Shown: in pieces, positions 42,109-51,350 of the stretch
How positions within the stretch are numbered: position 1 is the stretch's first letter
Layout of the letters: every line of letters starts with the position of its first letter
Source of the DNA: CAVIQK01 sp964613035
Lineage (GTDB): Bacteria > Bacillota > Clostridia > Christensenellales > DTU072
DNA: 59,037 nt
Assembly (NCBI GenBank): GCA_964613035.1
Contig: CAZTFQ010000011.1
Span: forward strand, 1-59,037
Direction of reading: 5' to 3'
Notes under the pieces: generated by a model
What the model saw: only the letters and a program-made list of their open reading frames with translations
What the model was told of the DNA's origin: nothing
Database searches by the model: none
Position numbers and translations under genes: made by a program

Positions 42109-42137
42109 ATGATATCATCGAAGGGCTCAAAACACAA
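42109..42137 (-). promoter_or_regulatory. Promoter of rlmD, apparently leaderless
   Basis: On the minus strand TTGTGT (42132-42137) and TATCAT (42109-42114) have 17-base spacing, and only 6 bases separate the -10 from the ATG. Confidence 0.5.
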
Positions 42138-42247
42138 GTTTTTTTAATAATCGCACCGTCGTACTTGACGCACAAACGAAAAACTCGACGTTAAGGGAAC
42201 CTAACGGCGCACAACGGTTATTGCTATAGGCGGCAGAGAGGATTTTA

Positions 42248-42310
42248 GGGGGATAACGTTGTGGATAACTCGGCATTTTGTGGATAACTCGCCGTAAATT
42301 CTGTGGATAA
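42248..42310. promoter_or_regulatory. DnaA-box cluster
   Basis: TGTGGATAA, the complement of the consensus DnaA box TTATCCACA, occurs three times at 42260-42268, 42279-42287 and 42302-42310, each within an identical 12-mer TGTGGATAACTC. A fourth degenerate copy starts at 42248. An AT-rich stretch follows at about 42393-42480. The interval 42103-42521 has no gene. Confidence 0.7.
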
Positions 42311-42444
42311 CTCACAAAATCCGCTATAATATTACAAATATCGTTTTACTTTTCGGTCGTAGTGGCGGCAAAAAAATCCGACCACAACATATGGTAGGTT
42401 AAAAAAAATATTTTTCGATTTTAAAAATAATTTTGAAATAAAAA

Positions 42445-42474
42445 TTAAACTAAAAAATTCTGTTGTGATATAAT
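42445..42474 (+). promoter_or_regulatory. Promoter of the DUF4364 gene (extended -10)
   Basis: TATAAT at 42469-42474 is preceded by TG one base upstream (extended -10), with a weak TTAAAC -35 at 42445. The AT-rich surroundings make the exact -35 uncertain. Confidence 0.55.
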
Positions 42475-42521
42475 CTTATATACCGCGCTCGAAACGGATT
42501 AAGTTATTTCTAAGGATTATT

Positions 42522-43049
42522 ATGCAGGACGACCAAACCTCTAACAAGTTAATCATAATGTTTGTCTTAGACAAGCTGTCGATGCCCATTCAAGAGGACG
42601 TCCTTATCGAAATGTGCTGTTACGACAACAATTGGATAACGTATCCGATGTTTGCCAAGCAGACCATTCTCGACCTGGAAAAGAGCGGGTTCATCAATCG
42701 TTTCGGGGCGAGTAACGGCAACTATATGCTGTCTCTTACGGAAGACGGTTCTACGTGTCTGGGGCACTTCTTCAAGAACATTCATAAGTCGCTCAGAGAC
42801 GACATAACGGATTTCATATCCGAAAACGCCATCAAATACAAGAAAAAACAAGAGTTTTTCTCTGATTACAAAAAGAATCCCGACAGCTCGTACACTGTTA
42901 CGCTGAAAATCAACGAAGTCAACAAAACCATAATGGAGCTAAATCTGAAAGTTCCGTCGAGGCAACTCGCATACAAGATATACGAGAGCTGGGGAGATAA
43001 AGCCATAGACGCGTACAAGTCTATATACGATCTGCTTCTCAACGTATAA
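42522..43049 (+). CDS. DUF4364 family protein (winged-helix-like)
   Basis: This 175-residue protein matches the Clostridia-specific DUF4364 family. The N-terminal 85 residues (NKLIIMFVLDKLSMPIQED, then QTILDLEKSGFI and MLSLTEDGSTCLG) look like a winged-helix DNA-binding fold. The C-terminal half is a mixed alpha/beta region. It is the only plus-strand gene between 12.2 and 53.9 kb and is located beside the DnaA-box cluster. The role is unknown, perhaps regulatory. The ribosome site is AAGGA. Confidence 0.85.
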   Translation: MQDDQTSNKLIIMFVLDKLSMPIQEDVLIEMCCYDNNWITYPMFAKQTILDLEKSGFINRFGASNGNYMLSLTEDGSTCLGHFFKNIHKSLRDDITDFISENAIKYKKKQEFFSDYKKNPDSSYTVTLKINEVNKTIMELNLKVPSRQLAYKIYESWGDKAIDAYKSIYDLLLNV

Positions 43050-43098
43050 CAAGCAATTAAGGACGGGCGCTCCGATAAGGGCGTCCGTTTTCGTTCAC

Positions 43099-43136
43099 AA
43101 AAAAACTCTCGCGTCGATTATACGCGAGAGTTTTTT
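43099..43136. terminator. Bidirectional terminator between DUF4364 and sialidase-like genes
   Basis: CTCTCGCG pairs with CGCGAGAG, flanked by seven A and six T, so it serves both convergent units. A weaker GGACG/CGTCC hairpin lies just before it (about 43063-43089). Confidence 0.88.
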
Positions 43137-43155
43137 ATCCTTAATAATATAGATA

Positions 43156-44376
43156 TTATTCTACGGAATAGATAACGGAGAGGATATAGGGATTGTTGCA
43201 ATCCATATCGAAGTTGCCGTAGCCGACGATATTAAAATTGCCGTTGCCGTCCGCAACCACGCCTGCGTATCCGCCGACGTCTTTAGGGTTGTATTCGTGA
43301 TTGAAAATAACGTTTTTACCCTTAACGATATCGTTGTCGGGGTCGTCGTCCAAGAAGGCTCTGATATCCGCATACTCTCCTACCCAGCCTATCCAGCCGC
43401 TGGGGGAATAATTATTGCCGTCCTTATACATACCTCTGAAAGAAACGAGGAGTTTTCCGGTCTTGACGTCGTATTCCGCCTTATGTCTCTCGCCCGTAAT
43501 TTCGTTGAAGAGTTCTTTAGGCTCGGACCAAGTGAGACCTTCGTCGGTGGATATCGCGCCGTAGGAATTGCTCTTATGAGCATTGGCGCGGGCAAGAAGC
43601 ATCAATTCCGATCCGTCGGGGCTGCGGAGCATTTCCACTTCGCACAGATTGGCGGATTTTTCTATCTCTCTCCACCGAGAAAGATACGGCTCGGGTTTAG
43701 ACCACTGTTGATTACCGTTTTCGTCAAAGGTAAGATACGTCTTATAATTGATGAAATCGTAATTGTGGTATACACCCATCCACTTATCGATATAATTGCC
43801 GTCGGAGTCTTTTAAGTGGGTAAGGCTCGCCATTGCGACGATTGCTTTATGATAATCGCCGAGAGTATCCTCGTCGCCTACGTATTCGTCATAGAAGTAC
43901 TGAAATTCCGAAAAAGTCTCGCACTCGTCGGTGGAGATGGACGTACAGAAACCGCCTCCGTCCTTGCCCCAGCCGGGGACTCCCGTAATCAGGATATATT
44001 TTCTACTTCCGTCCTGAAAATCCAAGCCGTATATAGTGGGGGTCTCGTTGGAGTTTTCCCAACTGGAGGGAGTAGTCAAATCTTCCGACCAGGTTCTGCC
44101 GAAGTCGGAGGACTTTTTCATCTTCAGCGCGCCTTTTCCGTGACCCTTGACATAGAAGCAATAAATATCGCCGTCGGTCGTCATAACCGTATCGGAGTGA
44201 CCGAAATATTGGTCGTCGTCCTTGTCGACGACGGACTTATCGTCCTCGGAAATCTCGTCTACGGGCAGCGAATAAATCGAGTCGGGCATTTCGAACTCGT
44301 ATTTTTTGACACAACCTACGAGAAGCAGCGGGAACAGAAGAACGATCGATACTGCGTAAAGTAATTTGTTTTTCAT
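43156..44376 (-). CDS. Sialidase-fold (BNR/Asp-box) lipoprotein
   Basis: This 406-residue protein has a signal peptide with lipobox Cys22 (LLLVGC). Two Asp-boxes, SSDFGRTW and STDEGLTW, mark a sialidase-type beta-propeller (about residues 55-400). A conserved Glu-rich segment, LCEVEMLRSPDGSELMLLARAN, lies in the region where exo-alpha-sialidases and related GH33/GH93-like enzymes carry catalytic residues. It probably acts on extracellular glycans; sialic acid as substrate is not established. It overlaps the end of ligA by 4 bases, an unusual operon partner. Confidence 0.8.
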   Translation of the reverse strand: MKNKLLYAVSIVLLFPLLLVGCVKKYEFEMPDSIYSLPVDEISEDDKSVVDKDDDQYFGHSDTVMTTDGDIYCFYVKGHGKGALKMKKSSDFGRTWSEDLTTPSSWENSNETPTIYGLDFQDGSRKYILITGVPGWGKDGGGFCTSISTDECETFSEFQYFYDEYVGDEDTLGDYHKAIVAMASLTHLKDSDGNYIDKWMGVYHNYDFINYKTYLTFDENGNQQWSKPEPYLSRWREIEKSANLCEVEMLRSPDGSELMLLARANAHKSNSYGAISTDEGLTWSEPKELFNEITGERHKAEYDVKTGKLLVSFRGMYKDGNNYSPSGWIGWVGEYADIRAFLDDDPDNDIVKGKNVIFNHEYNPKDVGGYAGVVADGNGNFNIVGYGNFDMDCNNPYILSVIYSVE

Positions 44377-46328
44377 TTTATTGCCTCCTTAAAGTCCTCT
44401 TCGGACCAAATTTCAATACCCAGTTTTTTTGCCTTTTCCAGTTTCGAACCGGCTTCTCCTCCGGCGATAACCAGATTGACGCTCTTGGTAACGGACTCCG
44501 AGACCGTGCCTCCGAGACTCTTGATAATCTCTTGAGCTTTACTTCTCTTATAGGAAGCAAGCGTGCCCGTGAGGACGACGTTCTTACCCGAAAAGACACC
44601 TTTCGAAACGGTCTCTTTCTCTTCGAATCGGATACCTTTTTTAATCAGCGCGTCCACTGTCGCGGCATTATCGGGGGAGGCAAAGAAGTCTATGACGCCG
44701 TTGGCCATAACGTCGCCGAAATCGGGCAGAGCGATTAATTCCATATACGAGGCTCGTCTGACGTCGTCGAGGGTACGGAAGGTATCTGCCATCACTTCGG
44801 CGGTCTTCTTTCCGATGTTTGGGATACCTATTGCGAATAAAAAGCGTGCCAATGTGGTGTTTTTCGATTTTTGTATACTCTCGACAAGGTTGTTTGCCTT
44901 CTTTTCTTTGAAGCCGTCCAGAGTCAACAAGAGGTCTGCGGTGAGGTCGTAAAGCGCGTCGGGAGTTTTGACTCCCAGCTCGGCGTGGAGCTGCTCGCAA
45001 GTTTTCTCTGATAGGCCTTCTATATCCATACACGGACGGGAGGCGAAGTGTGACAATCTGGATATGATGCTGGGGGCGCAGGCGTCTTTGTTTTCACAAT
45101 ATAAAAAGGCTCCTTTTTTTACGACGGTACCGCCGCATTCCGGGCATATCGACGGAGGGGTAATTTCGATACTGGACTCGGATGTGGTCGCCACTCCCGT
45201 TATCTCGGGGATAACGTCGTTGCTTCTTCTGATGAAGACTCTATCTCCGATTTTCACGCCCTTTTTCTTAATATCGTCTATATTGTTGAGAGTGGCGTGC
45301 CTTACGGTGACGCCCATAAGGTCTACGGGAGTGAGTTCCGCTATAGGATTAAGTTTTCCGGTACGAGACACCTGCCAGATAACGTTCTCGAGGACGGTGG
45401 TCGTCTCTTCCGCTTTATACTTATAGGCTATCGCCCAGCGGGGGAACTTGTCGGTGAAGCCGAGCTCTTCTCTTATCGACATATCGTCGATTTTGACTAC
45501 GGCTCCGTCTATCAAAAAGTCGAGCGACGGGCGAAGTTCTTCTATCTCGTCGAGGGCTCTTTTCACGTCGGTTATATTGTCCGCCACCGCGAAAAAATCG
45601 TCGGTAAGGAACCCCCAGCTCTTAAGGAGGTCTCTTACTTCCGTCTGACGTCGCACTTCCGTGCCGTCTATATATCCTATATTATAAGCCATGAAGTCGA
45701 GATTGCGCGACGCGGTAACGGCGGGATCGAGATTGCGGATGGCGCCTGCGACGCCGTTGCGGGCGTTTTTTAGCGGGACGACACCGTCTCGGGCGTTGTA
45801 AGCTTTAAGCTCCGAGAGCCTCATCAAGCCTTCTCCCTGCACTTCCACTTCTCTCTTAAAAGGAATGGAGAGGGGCACCGTACGGATTGTCTTGATCTGT
45901 TCCGTAACGTCTTCTCCTTGTATTCCGTCTCCTCTGGTGGCTCCGGTGACGAGGTAACCGTCTCTATATGTCAGAGAGAGAGTCAGACCGTCGAATTTTT
46001 TTTCCACCGTCATACGCGGGACATAGCCGACGGCTTTTTCTATTCTGGCGAAAAAGTTTTCTATACCTTCCGTCGTCTGGGATTTATCCAGAGAATAGAG
46101 TCTGAGGCGATGTTTATATTCGGCGAATTCCGTCAAAACTTTATCGCCGACTCTCTTGGTCGGGGAGTCGGGAAGGACAATCGCCAGCTCGTCTTCCAGC
46201 CTTAAAAGCTCGTCGTAGAGGGCATCGTACTCCTTGTCGGAGACGGTGGGAGCGTCGAGGGTGTAATATTCGTAAGCGTAGCGATTGAGATCGGCTACGA
46301 GGCGAGCCATTCTGTCTATATCTTTCAT
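44373..46328 (-). CDS. ligA: NAD-dependent DNA ligase LigA
   Basis: This 651-residue protein is full length. It has an Ia/adenylation domain with catalytic Lys111 in the KFDG motif, an OB fold, a four-Cys zinc finger (CPECGG...CENKDAC, about 398-420), a helix-hairpin-helix region (IPNIGKKTAEVM and repeats) and a C-terminal BRCT domain (about 575-651, GKNVVLTGTL). It seals nicks in replication and repair using NAD+. It follows pcrA after 7 bases, the common Firmicutes order pcrA-ligA. Confidence 0.96.
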   Translation of the reverse strand: MKDIDRMARLVADLNRYAYEYYTLDAPTVSDKEYDALYDELLRLEDELAIVLPDSPTKRVGDKVLTEFAEYKHRLRLYSLDKSQTTEGIENFFARIEKAVGYVPRMTVEKKFDGLTLSLTYRDGYLVTGATRGDGIQGEDVTEQIKTIRTVPLSIPFKREVEVQGEGLMRLSELKAYNARDGVVPLKNARNGVAGAIRNLDPAVTASRNLDFMAYNIGYIDGTEVRRQTEVRDLLKSWGFLTDDFFAVADNITDVKRALDEIEELRPSLDFLIDGAVVKIDDMSIREELGFTDKFPRWAIAYKYKAEETTTVLENVIWQVSRTGKLNPIAELTPVDLMGVTVRHATLNNIDDIKKKGVKIGDRVFIRRSNDVIPEITGVATTSESSIEITPPSICPECGGTVVKKGAFLYCENKDACAPSIISRLSHFASRPCMDIEGLSEKTCEQLHAELGVKTPDALYDLTADLLLTLDGFKEKKANNLVESIQKSKNTTLARFLFAIGIPNIGKKTAEVMADTFRTLDDVRRASYMELIALPDFGDVMANGVIDFFASPDNAATVDALIKKGIRFEEKETVSKGVFSGKNVVLTGTLASYKRSKAQEIIKSLGGTVSESVTKSVNLVIAGGEAGSKLEKAKKLGIEIWSEEDFKEAIK

Positions 46329-46335
46329 ATATCTC

Positions 46336-48537
46336 CTATTTAACGGTCAAAGGCGCCGTAGAGAGGACGAATTTTTTTATTCCCGCGTCCTTAAACAGGA
46401 CCGACACGGTATCGTCCACCACGACGATGACGGTACCTTCACCGTATCTGGGGTGAGTGACGCAGGCCCCCGAAACGAATTTTTTCAGGTCGGAAGAGGA
46501 CTTTTTCAGGGGAGCGGACTGAGAAACGGTCTTCATCGAAGGCTCCGTGGCGGTGACGTATGGGGAATAACTTCTCGGTCTAATCGTAGAAGACAACTTT
46601 GGGGCGGAGCGTTGTTCTTTTTTACCGCCTTGAGCTTCCTCTATGAATCTGGAGGGCAGGCTGGCTTTTACTCCGCCGAACATAAAGCGCTGGGTGGTGT
46701 AGGTTATGTAGAGTCTGTCCTTGGCTCTGGTAGCCGCGACGTACATCAAGCGGCGCTCTTCTTCTATGCCGTCTTCCTTTTCTCTGACGGTTTTCTGAGA
46801 CGGGAGGATGTTTTCTTCGCAAGCGACGATAAAGACTACGGGGAACTCGAGACCTTTGACGGCGTGGATGGTAGCGAGCGTGACGAAGTTACCGTCCTCG
46901 ACGTCGCCCTTGGACTGAAGGGTGCATGACGCGAGGAAGTCTTGCAGCACGGTGCCGCCGGTGCTCCTGACGTAGTCTCTGACGTAAGAGACTAGTTCTT
47001 GAATATTGAGCCAGCGGTTGTAATCCTCTTCTTTTTGTTTACCGTCTTTATCGAAAGTACGATACGCACTCTCGAAATCGACTTTTTCCACAAGATATTT
47101 GACGAAGTCGTCCAATCTCATATCGCGATTGGCTATGATAAGGTCGGACATAAGATCCGAGAAGGATTCAAGTTTCTTTTCCGCGGAGACGGGGACGCAG
47201 TCGTAGGAAGAAATATTATTGATTAATTCCATTAAATGCAAGCCGTTTTCCTTGGCGAAAGAGACCAATTTGTCTATAGTGGTCTCGCCGAGTCCGCGTC
47301 TGGGGAAATTAACGATACGTTCTACCGCTTCGTCGTCGTCGGGATTGACCAAAACTCTTAAATAGGCAAAGACGTCGAGGACTTCTTTTCTGTCGAAGAA
47401 CTTAAATCCGCCGAACACTTTATAATCTATCTGAGAGGCGTAGAGTTTTTGTTCGAAATTACGAGTAATGGCATTGTTTCTGACCAAAATAGCAAAATCT
47501 TTATCTCTATAACCGTTATAATACTTGAGATTGCGTATGGTGGCGATGACTCTGTCCGCCTCTTCTCTCTCGTTGTAGCAGGATATATACTCGACTTTGG
47601 CACCGCCGTCGCGCTCGGTAAACAAAGTCTTGGCGTAACGAGTCGCGTTATGCTTGATGACGTTGTTGGCTACGTCCAAAATTTGGGAGGTGGAGCGGTA
47701 GTTTTGTTCCAGCTTAAACACGTGAGCGTCGGGATAATCCTTGTCGAAGTTGAGGATATTCTCGATTTTGGCACCTCTCCAGGCGTAAATGGACTGGTCG
47801 TCGTCGCCTACGACGAAGAGATTACGGCGCTTGGAGGCGAGTTTTTTGATAATTCTAATCTGAATTTCGTTGGTGTCCTGAAATTCGTCGACGTGAATAT
47901 ATTTGAGTTTGTTTTGATAATATTCGAGAGCTTCGGGATGATTTTCAAACAATTCGGCTACTTTGATAAGCAAGTCGTCGAAGTCGAGGGCATTGGAGTT
48001 TTTCATCGACTCCTCGTATGCTTCGTAGACTTCTTGCATCTCTTCCGTACCGTCTTCGGACGGCATATCGGTCACGAAGTCTCGGGGAGAGATACACAGA
48101 CTCTTGGCGTAAGAAATGATACCGAGGACGTCTTTACTTTCCGCGTCGATATGTTTTTCTCTCAAAATTCTTTTTACCACTCTGTCGGCGTCGTTTTCCG
48201 AATAAATGGAAAAGCTCGTCTTATATCCGAGTAAGCCTATATAGCGTCTCAATACGCTGGTACAGAAGCTGTGGATGGTGGAGACCCAGACGTCTTCGCC
48301 TCCGTCCGTCATATTGCGGATGCGTTCTTTCATCTCGTCGGCGGCTTTGTTGGTAAAAGTAACCGCTAGAATCTGATACGGAAGAGCCAATCCGGAATTG
48401 ATGATATAAGCTATACGGTGGGTAAGCACGCGCGTTTTGCCGCTGCCTGCGCCTGCCAAAACGAGTACGGGACCTTCCGTGCATTGCACGGCTTCCTGCT
48501 GAACGGGATTAAGTTTTTGTAAAGTATAATCTTGCAT
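46336..48537 (-). CDS. pcrA: ATP-dependent DNA helicase PcrA/UvrD
   Basis: This is a 733-residue superfamily-1A helicase. Motif I is AGAGSGKT (28-35), followed by FTNKAADEMKERI (Ia), VDEFQDTN (II), GDDDQSIYAWRGA (III), the LEQNYRS motif, and VKGLEFPVVF with VAATRAKDRLYI (V-VI). The C-terminal tail has a PcrA-type HPRYGEGTVI (Tudor-like) segment. The start is set at the ATG at 48537, with GGAAGG 9 bases upstream; the frame extends 6 codons further to a TTG at 48555, which would overlap the upstream gene. Confidence 0.94.
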   Translation of the reverse strand: MQDYTLQKLNPVQQEAVQCTEGPVLVLAGAGSGKTRVLTHRIAYIINSGLALPYQILAVTFTNKAADEMKERIRNMTDGGEDVWVSTIHSFCTSVLRRYIGLLGYKTSFSIYSENDADRVVKRILREKHIDAESKDVLGIISYAKSLCISPRDFVTDMPSEDGTEEMQEVYEAYEESMKNSNALDFDDLLIKVAELFENHPEALEYYQNKLKYIHVDEFQDTNEIQIRIIKKLASKRRNLFVVGDDDQSIYAWRGAKIENILNFDKDYPDAHVFKLEQNYRSTSQILDVANNVIKHNATRYAKTLFTERDGGAKVEYISCYNEREEADRVIATIRNLKYYNGYRDKDFAILVRNNAITRNFEQKLYASQIDYKVFGGFKFFDRKEVLDVFAYLRVLVNPDDDEAVERIVNFPRRGLGETTIDKLVSFAKENGLHLMELINNISSYDCVPVSAEKKLESFSDLMSDLIIANRDMRLDDFVKYLVEKVDFESAYRTFDKDGKQKEEDYNRWLNIQELVSYVRDYVRSTGGTVLQDFLASCTLQSKGDVEDGNFVTLATIHAVKGLEFPVVFIVACEENILPSQKTVREKEDGIEEERRLMYVAATRAKDRLYITYTTQRFMFGGVKASLPSRFIEEAQGGKKEQRSAPKLSSTIRPRSYSPYVTATEPSMKTVSQSAPLKKSSSDLKKFVSGACVTHPRYGEGTVIVVVDDTVSVLFKDAGIKKFVLSTAPLTVK

Positions 48538-48542
48538 GTAAA

Positions 48543-49535
48543 TCAACCTTCCCAAACATCGGGTATCATGAGTTTTTGCGCCAGACGGATCGCATAAACG
48601 TCCGTCATCGATGCTATATAATCTACGACGAACACTTTAGGCTCGTCGCTGTTGACTCTGTAAGTGGCGGGGACTTCGTCGACGTGGGTGGAATAATAAT
48701 CGTACAAGTACGTCAAAAGCCTCCTCGCTTTTTCTTCTTCTCCGCTGACTACGGGAGAGAAATACACTCTCTCGAACATAAAGCGATACAGTCTGTCCAT
48801 AGCGGATTCCATATCGTCGGACAATCGGACCTCGGGCTTATTAAGGCTGTTGGATACGATATCGGTTACCAGAGTATCTATTCTGTCGGACTTGGAGCTG
48901 CCCAAGGTGGATACGACGTCGAGGGGGAGTTCCGTCTCGGACAAAATTCCGGCTTCTATGGCATCGTCTATATCGTGATTGAGATAAGCTATTCTGTCGG
49001 AGTAACTGACTATTTTACCTTCCAGCGTAGAGGGGTGCGTGGACAGTTTATGGTTAAGTATACCGTCTCTTACTTCCGCGGTCAAGTTGAGTCCCCTGCC
49101 GTTGTTTTCGAGTTTTTCCACCACTCTTAAGCTCTGCTCGTTGTGCTTAAAGCCTCCGCTGATCTCGTCGAGGACTTTTTCTCCTATATGTCCGAATGGC
49201 GTATGACCGAGGTCGTGTCCCAAAGCTATAGCCTCGGTGAGGTCCTCGTTGAGTCTCAAGCATCTCGAAATTGTACGAGCTATCTGGGTGACCTCGAGAG
49301 TATGAGTGAGACGAGTACGATAATGGTCACCCGACGGGGACAAGAAGACCTGAGTCTTATGTTTTAAGCGCCTAAAGGACTTACAGTGTATTATTCTGTC
49401 GCGGTCGCGCTGAAAATCAGTCCTGAGAGGACATTCCTTTTCGGGGACGCATCTACCCGCGGAGCCGTCGGAAGGGACCGCATACGGGGAGAGCCAGAGT
49501 TTTTCGTACCGTAAATATTCTTCTTTCACGTTCAT
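48543..49535 (-). CDS. Deoxyguanosinetriphosphate triphosphohydrolase-like protein (HD domain)
   Basis: This 330-residue protein has an HD-domain metal site with His78 (TRLTHTLEV) and the His107-Asp108 pair in LGHDLGHTPFGHIGE, plus a later Asp in SYSDRIAYLNHDIDD. Members hydrolyse dNTPs to deoxynucleosides and triphosphate. The length matches the short, Dgt-like clade of Firmicutes. Its position between a sensor kinase (4-base overlap) and PcrA links dNTP control with DNA repair genes. It may be allosterically regulated by dNTPs, as in relatives. Confidence 0.9.
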   Translation of the reverse strand: MNVKEEYLRYEKLWLSPYAVPSDGSAGRCVPEKECPLRTDFQRDRDRIIHCKSFRRLKHKTQVFLSPSGDHYRTRLTHTLEVTQIARTISRCLRLNEDLTEAIALGHDLGHTPFGHIGEKVLDEISGGFKHNEQSLRVVEKLENNGRGLNLTAEVRDGILNHKLSTHPSTLEGKIVSYSDRIAYLNHDIDDAIEAGILSETELPLDVVSTLGSSKSDRIDTLVTDIVSNSLNKPEVRLSDDMESAMDRLYRFMFERVYFSPVVSGEEEKARRLLTYLYDYYSTHVDEVPATYRVNSDEPKVFVVDYIASMTDVYAIRLAQKLMIPDVWEG

Positions 49536-50635
49536 AATTCAAAATAAAACGTACTGCCGCAGCCGGGCACGCTCTGTATGCCGTAGCGCGCTTTATGAGC
49601 CTCCAGAATCGTCTTGACTATGGCGAGACCTAGTCCGGTGCCCTTAGTCTGGCGCTTATTGGTCGCGGAGGATCTGTAGTAACGTTGCCACACTTTAATT
49701 TTATCTTCGTCGCTCATACCTTTTCCGGTATCTCTGACTTCGAATCTGACTTTTTGTTTCCCGGTCTTTTTTAGGGTGACTTCTATCAATTTGTCGTCGC
49801 CGGTGTAATTGACGGCGTTGGCGATAAGGTTATAGACGACCTGCTCGAGTCTTTTTTCGTCGCCGCGGACGGTCAAGCCTTCTTCTATATCGACGCGGAC
49901 GTCGTAACCGTCGTTTTCTTCAAGATAACGAAAACTCTCCGCTACTCTGGATGTTAGAGCGGACATATCGACGTCGGACATATTCATAATGGCGGCGCCC
50001 GCCACCTCGATTTTCGACAAATCCAAAATATCCTGTACGAGCAGGGTCATTCTGTCGGCTTCGTCCACGATGATTTCGCAATGACGGTCGCGTTTTTCCT
50101 TATTATCGCCGGATACTTCCTTAATCATCTCGGCGTACGCTTTGATTATGGTAAGCGGAGTACGGAGGTCGTGGGAGACGTTGGCTAAAAAGTCTCTTCT
50201 TAAGGAGTCGGTCTCGAAGAGCTTCTCGTTCATAAAAGCGAGGCTCTCGGAAAGCTCGTCTATCTCGGTGTAACCTTTTATGTTAAAATCGACGTTTTTT
50301 TCGCCGTCGGCGACTCTTTTGGCTACTATCGTCAGCTTATTGATCGGCTTGGAGAGCATATAAGAGACGATGACGGATATAACGGCGCACAACACGATAG
50401 AGGCGAGCGTTATGTAGAACATCAGCATAATGACGCTGTCCATACGCACGTAATCCTTATAATACGCGTGAAAAGCGTCGCTGTCCGATCTCATGAAGAT
50501 TGCCACCGCGACCCAAAAGACGATAAATATCGTAATGATGACTATCATAAAACTTATCAATATGCGAGTGTTCATACTGCGCATATCGATAGTTTTGTCA
50601 CGCTTTTTCGGTTTTTGATTACTCGTTGATTTCAA
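49532..50635 (-). CDS. Sensor histidine kinase (HAMP-HisKA-HATPase)
   Basis: This 367-residue protein has two transmembrane segments (about 25-48 and 68-94) that enclose a short extracytoplasmic loop of only about 20 residues. A HAMP region follows, then a HisKA domain with phospho-acceptor His155 (FLANVSHDLRTPLTII), and a HATPase domain with N-box (NLIANAVNYT), DTGKGMSDED and GTGLGLAIVK. The short loop suggests that it senses the membrane or a partner. The start is TTG, preceded by GGGG inside the response regulator gene (17-base overlap); downstream ATG codons lack ribosome sites. It is partnered with the adjacent regulator. Confidence 0.92.
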   Translation of the reverse strand: MKSTSNQKPKKRDKTIDMRSMNTRILISFMIVIITIFIVFWVAVAIFMRSDSDAFHAYYKDYVRMDSVIMLMFYITLASIVLCAVISVIVSYMLSKPINKLTIVAKRVADGEKNVDFNIKGYTEIDELSESLAFMNEKLFETDSLRRDFLANVSHDLRTPLTIIKAYAEMIKEVSGDNKEKRDRHCEIIVDEADRMTLLVQDILDLSKIEVAGAAIMNMSDVDMSALTSRVAESFRYLEENDGYDVRVDIEEGLTVRGDEKRLEQVVYNLIANAVNYTGDDKLIEVTLKKTGKQKVRFEVRDTGKGMSDEDKIKVWQRYYRSSATNKRQTKGTGLGLAIVKTILEAHKARYGIQSVPGCGSTFYFEL

Positions 50636-51293
50636 ATTTATACCCCATTCCCCTCATGGTGACTATAAGGTCTCTGTATTCTTTTAAGTTGCCGCGGAGC
50701 ATTTTGATATGGGTATCCACGGTACGGTCCTCTCCGAGGTACTCGTAGCTCCAGACGTCTTTTAAGAGGGTCTCTCTTGAGACCGCGATGCCTTGATGCT
50801 CGATAAGGTACTTGAGGAGCTCGAATTCTTTCGGGGTAAGGCGAGCTTTTTCTCCGTCGATGATGACGTTGCGCGCGGCGAAGTCGACTTCCAATCCGCG
50901 ATAGACGAACGAGCTCTTGGCGGAAGACTTCTCGTTATAGCGACGGAGAACCGCTTCCACTCTCGCCATAAGCACTCTGGGGGAGAAAGGTTTTTCCTCG
51001 TAATCGTCTATACCCAGCTCGAACCCGAAGAGTTTATCGTACTCTTCGTTGCGCGCGGACAACATAATGATGGGGACGTTTTTTATCTTTTTAATCTCCT
51101 TAACTGCCGCGTAACCGTCCATCTTGGGCATCATTATATCCATAAGGACGATGTCGAAATCTTCCGATTTGACCGCGTCGATGGCTTCCAGACCGTTGGC
51201 GGCGGTTTTGACCTCGAAGCCGTCGAACTCGGCGTACTCGCGCACTACGTCGCGAATCATTTTTTCGTCGTCTACTATTAGAAGTTTACTCAT
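50619..51293 (-). CDS. OmpR/PhoB-family response regulator
   Basis: This 224-residue protein has a receiver domain with acidic pocket DDE at 8-10 and phospho-acceptor Asp52 (VLMDIMMPKMDG), and a winged-helix DNA-binding domain (about 125-220, LTPKEFELLKYLIEHQG). It has no insertion or truncation. It is the first gene of the minus-strand operon that continues through the kinase, dNTPase-like protein, PcrA, LigA and the sialidase-like lipoprotein. The ribosome site GGAGG lies before the ATG. Confidence 0.94.
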   Translation of the reverse strand: MSKLLIVDDEKMIRDVVREYAEFDGFEVKTAANGLEAIDAVKSEDFDIVLMDIMMPKMDGYAAVKEIKKIKNVPIIMLSARNEEYDKLFGFELGIDDYEEKPFSPRVLMARVEAVLRRYNEKSSAKSSFVYRGLEVDFAARNVIIDGEKARLTPKEFELLKYLIEHQGIAVSRETLLKDVWSYEYLGEDRTVDTHIKMLRGNLKEYRDLIVTMRGMGYKFEINE

Positions 51294-51350
51294 TGTTTCC
51301 TCCGTTGAGTTGAAATATAAGTTACGGGGACGATTATTCCCGCTCGCTCA

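Noticed and set aside
42248..42480. Chromosomal origin oriC
   Set aside because: DnaA boxes and an AT-rich stretch fit, but dnaA/dnaN/rpmH are not adjacent and gene orientation to the right points toward the site; kept only as a DnaA-box locus.
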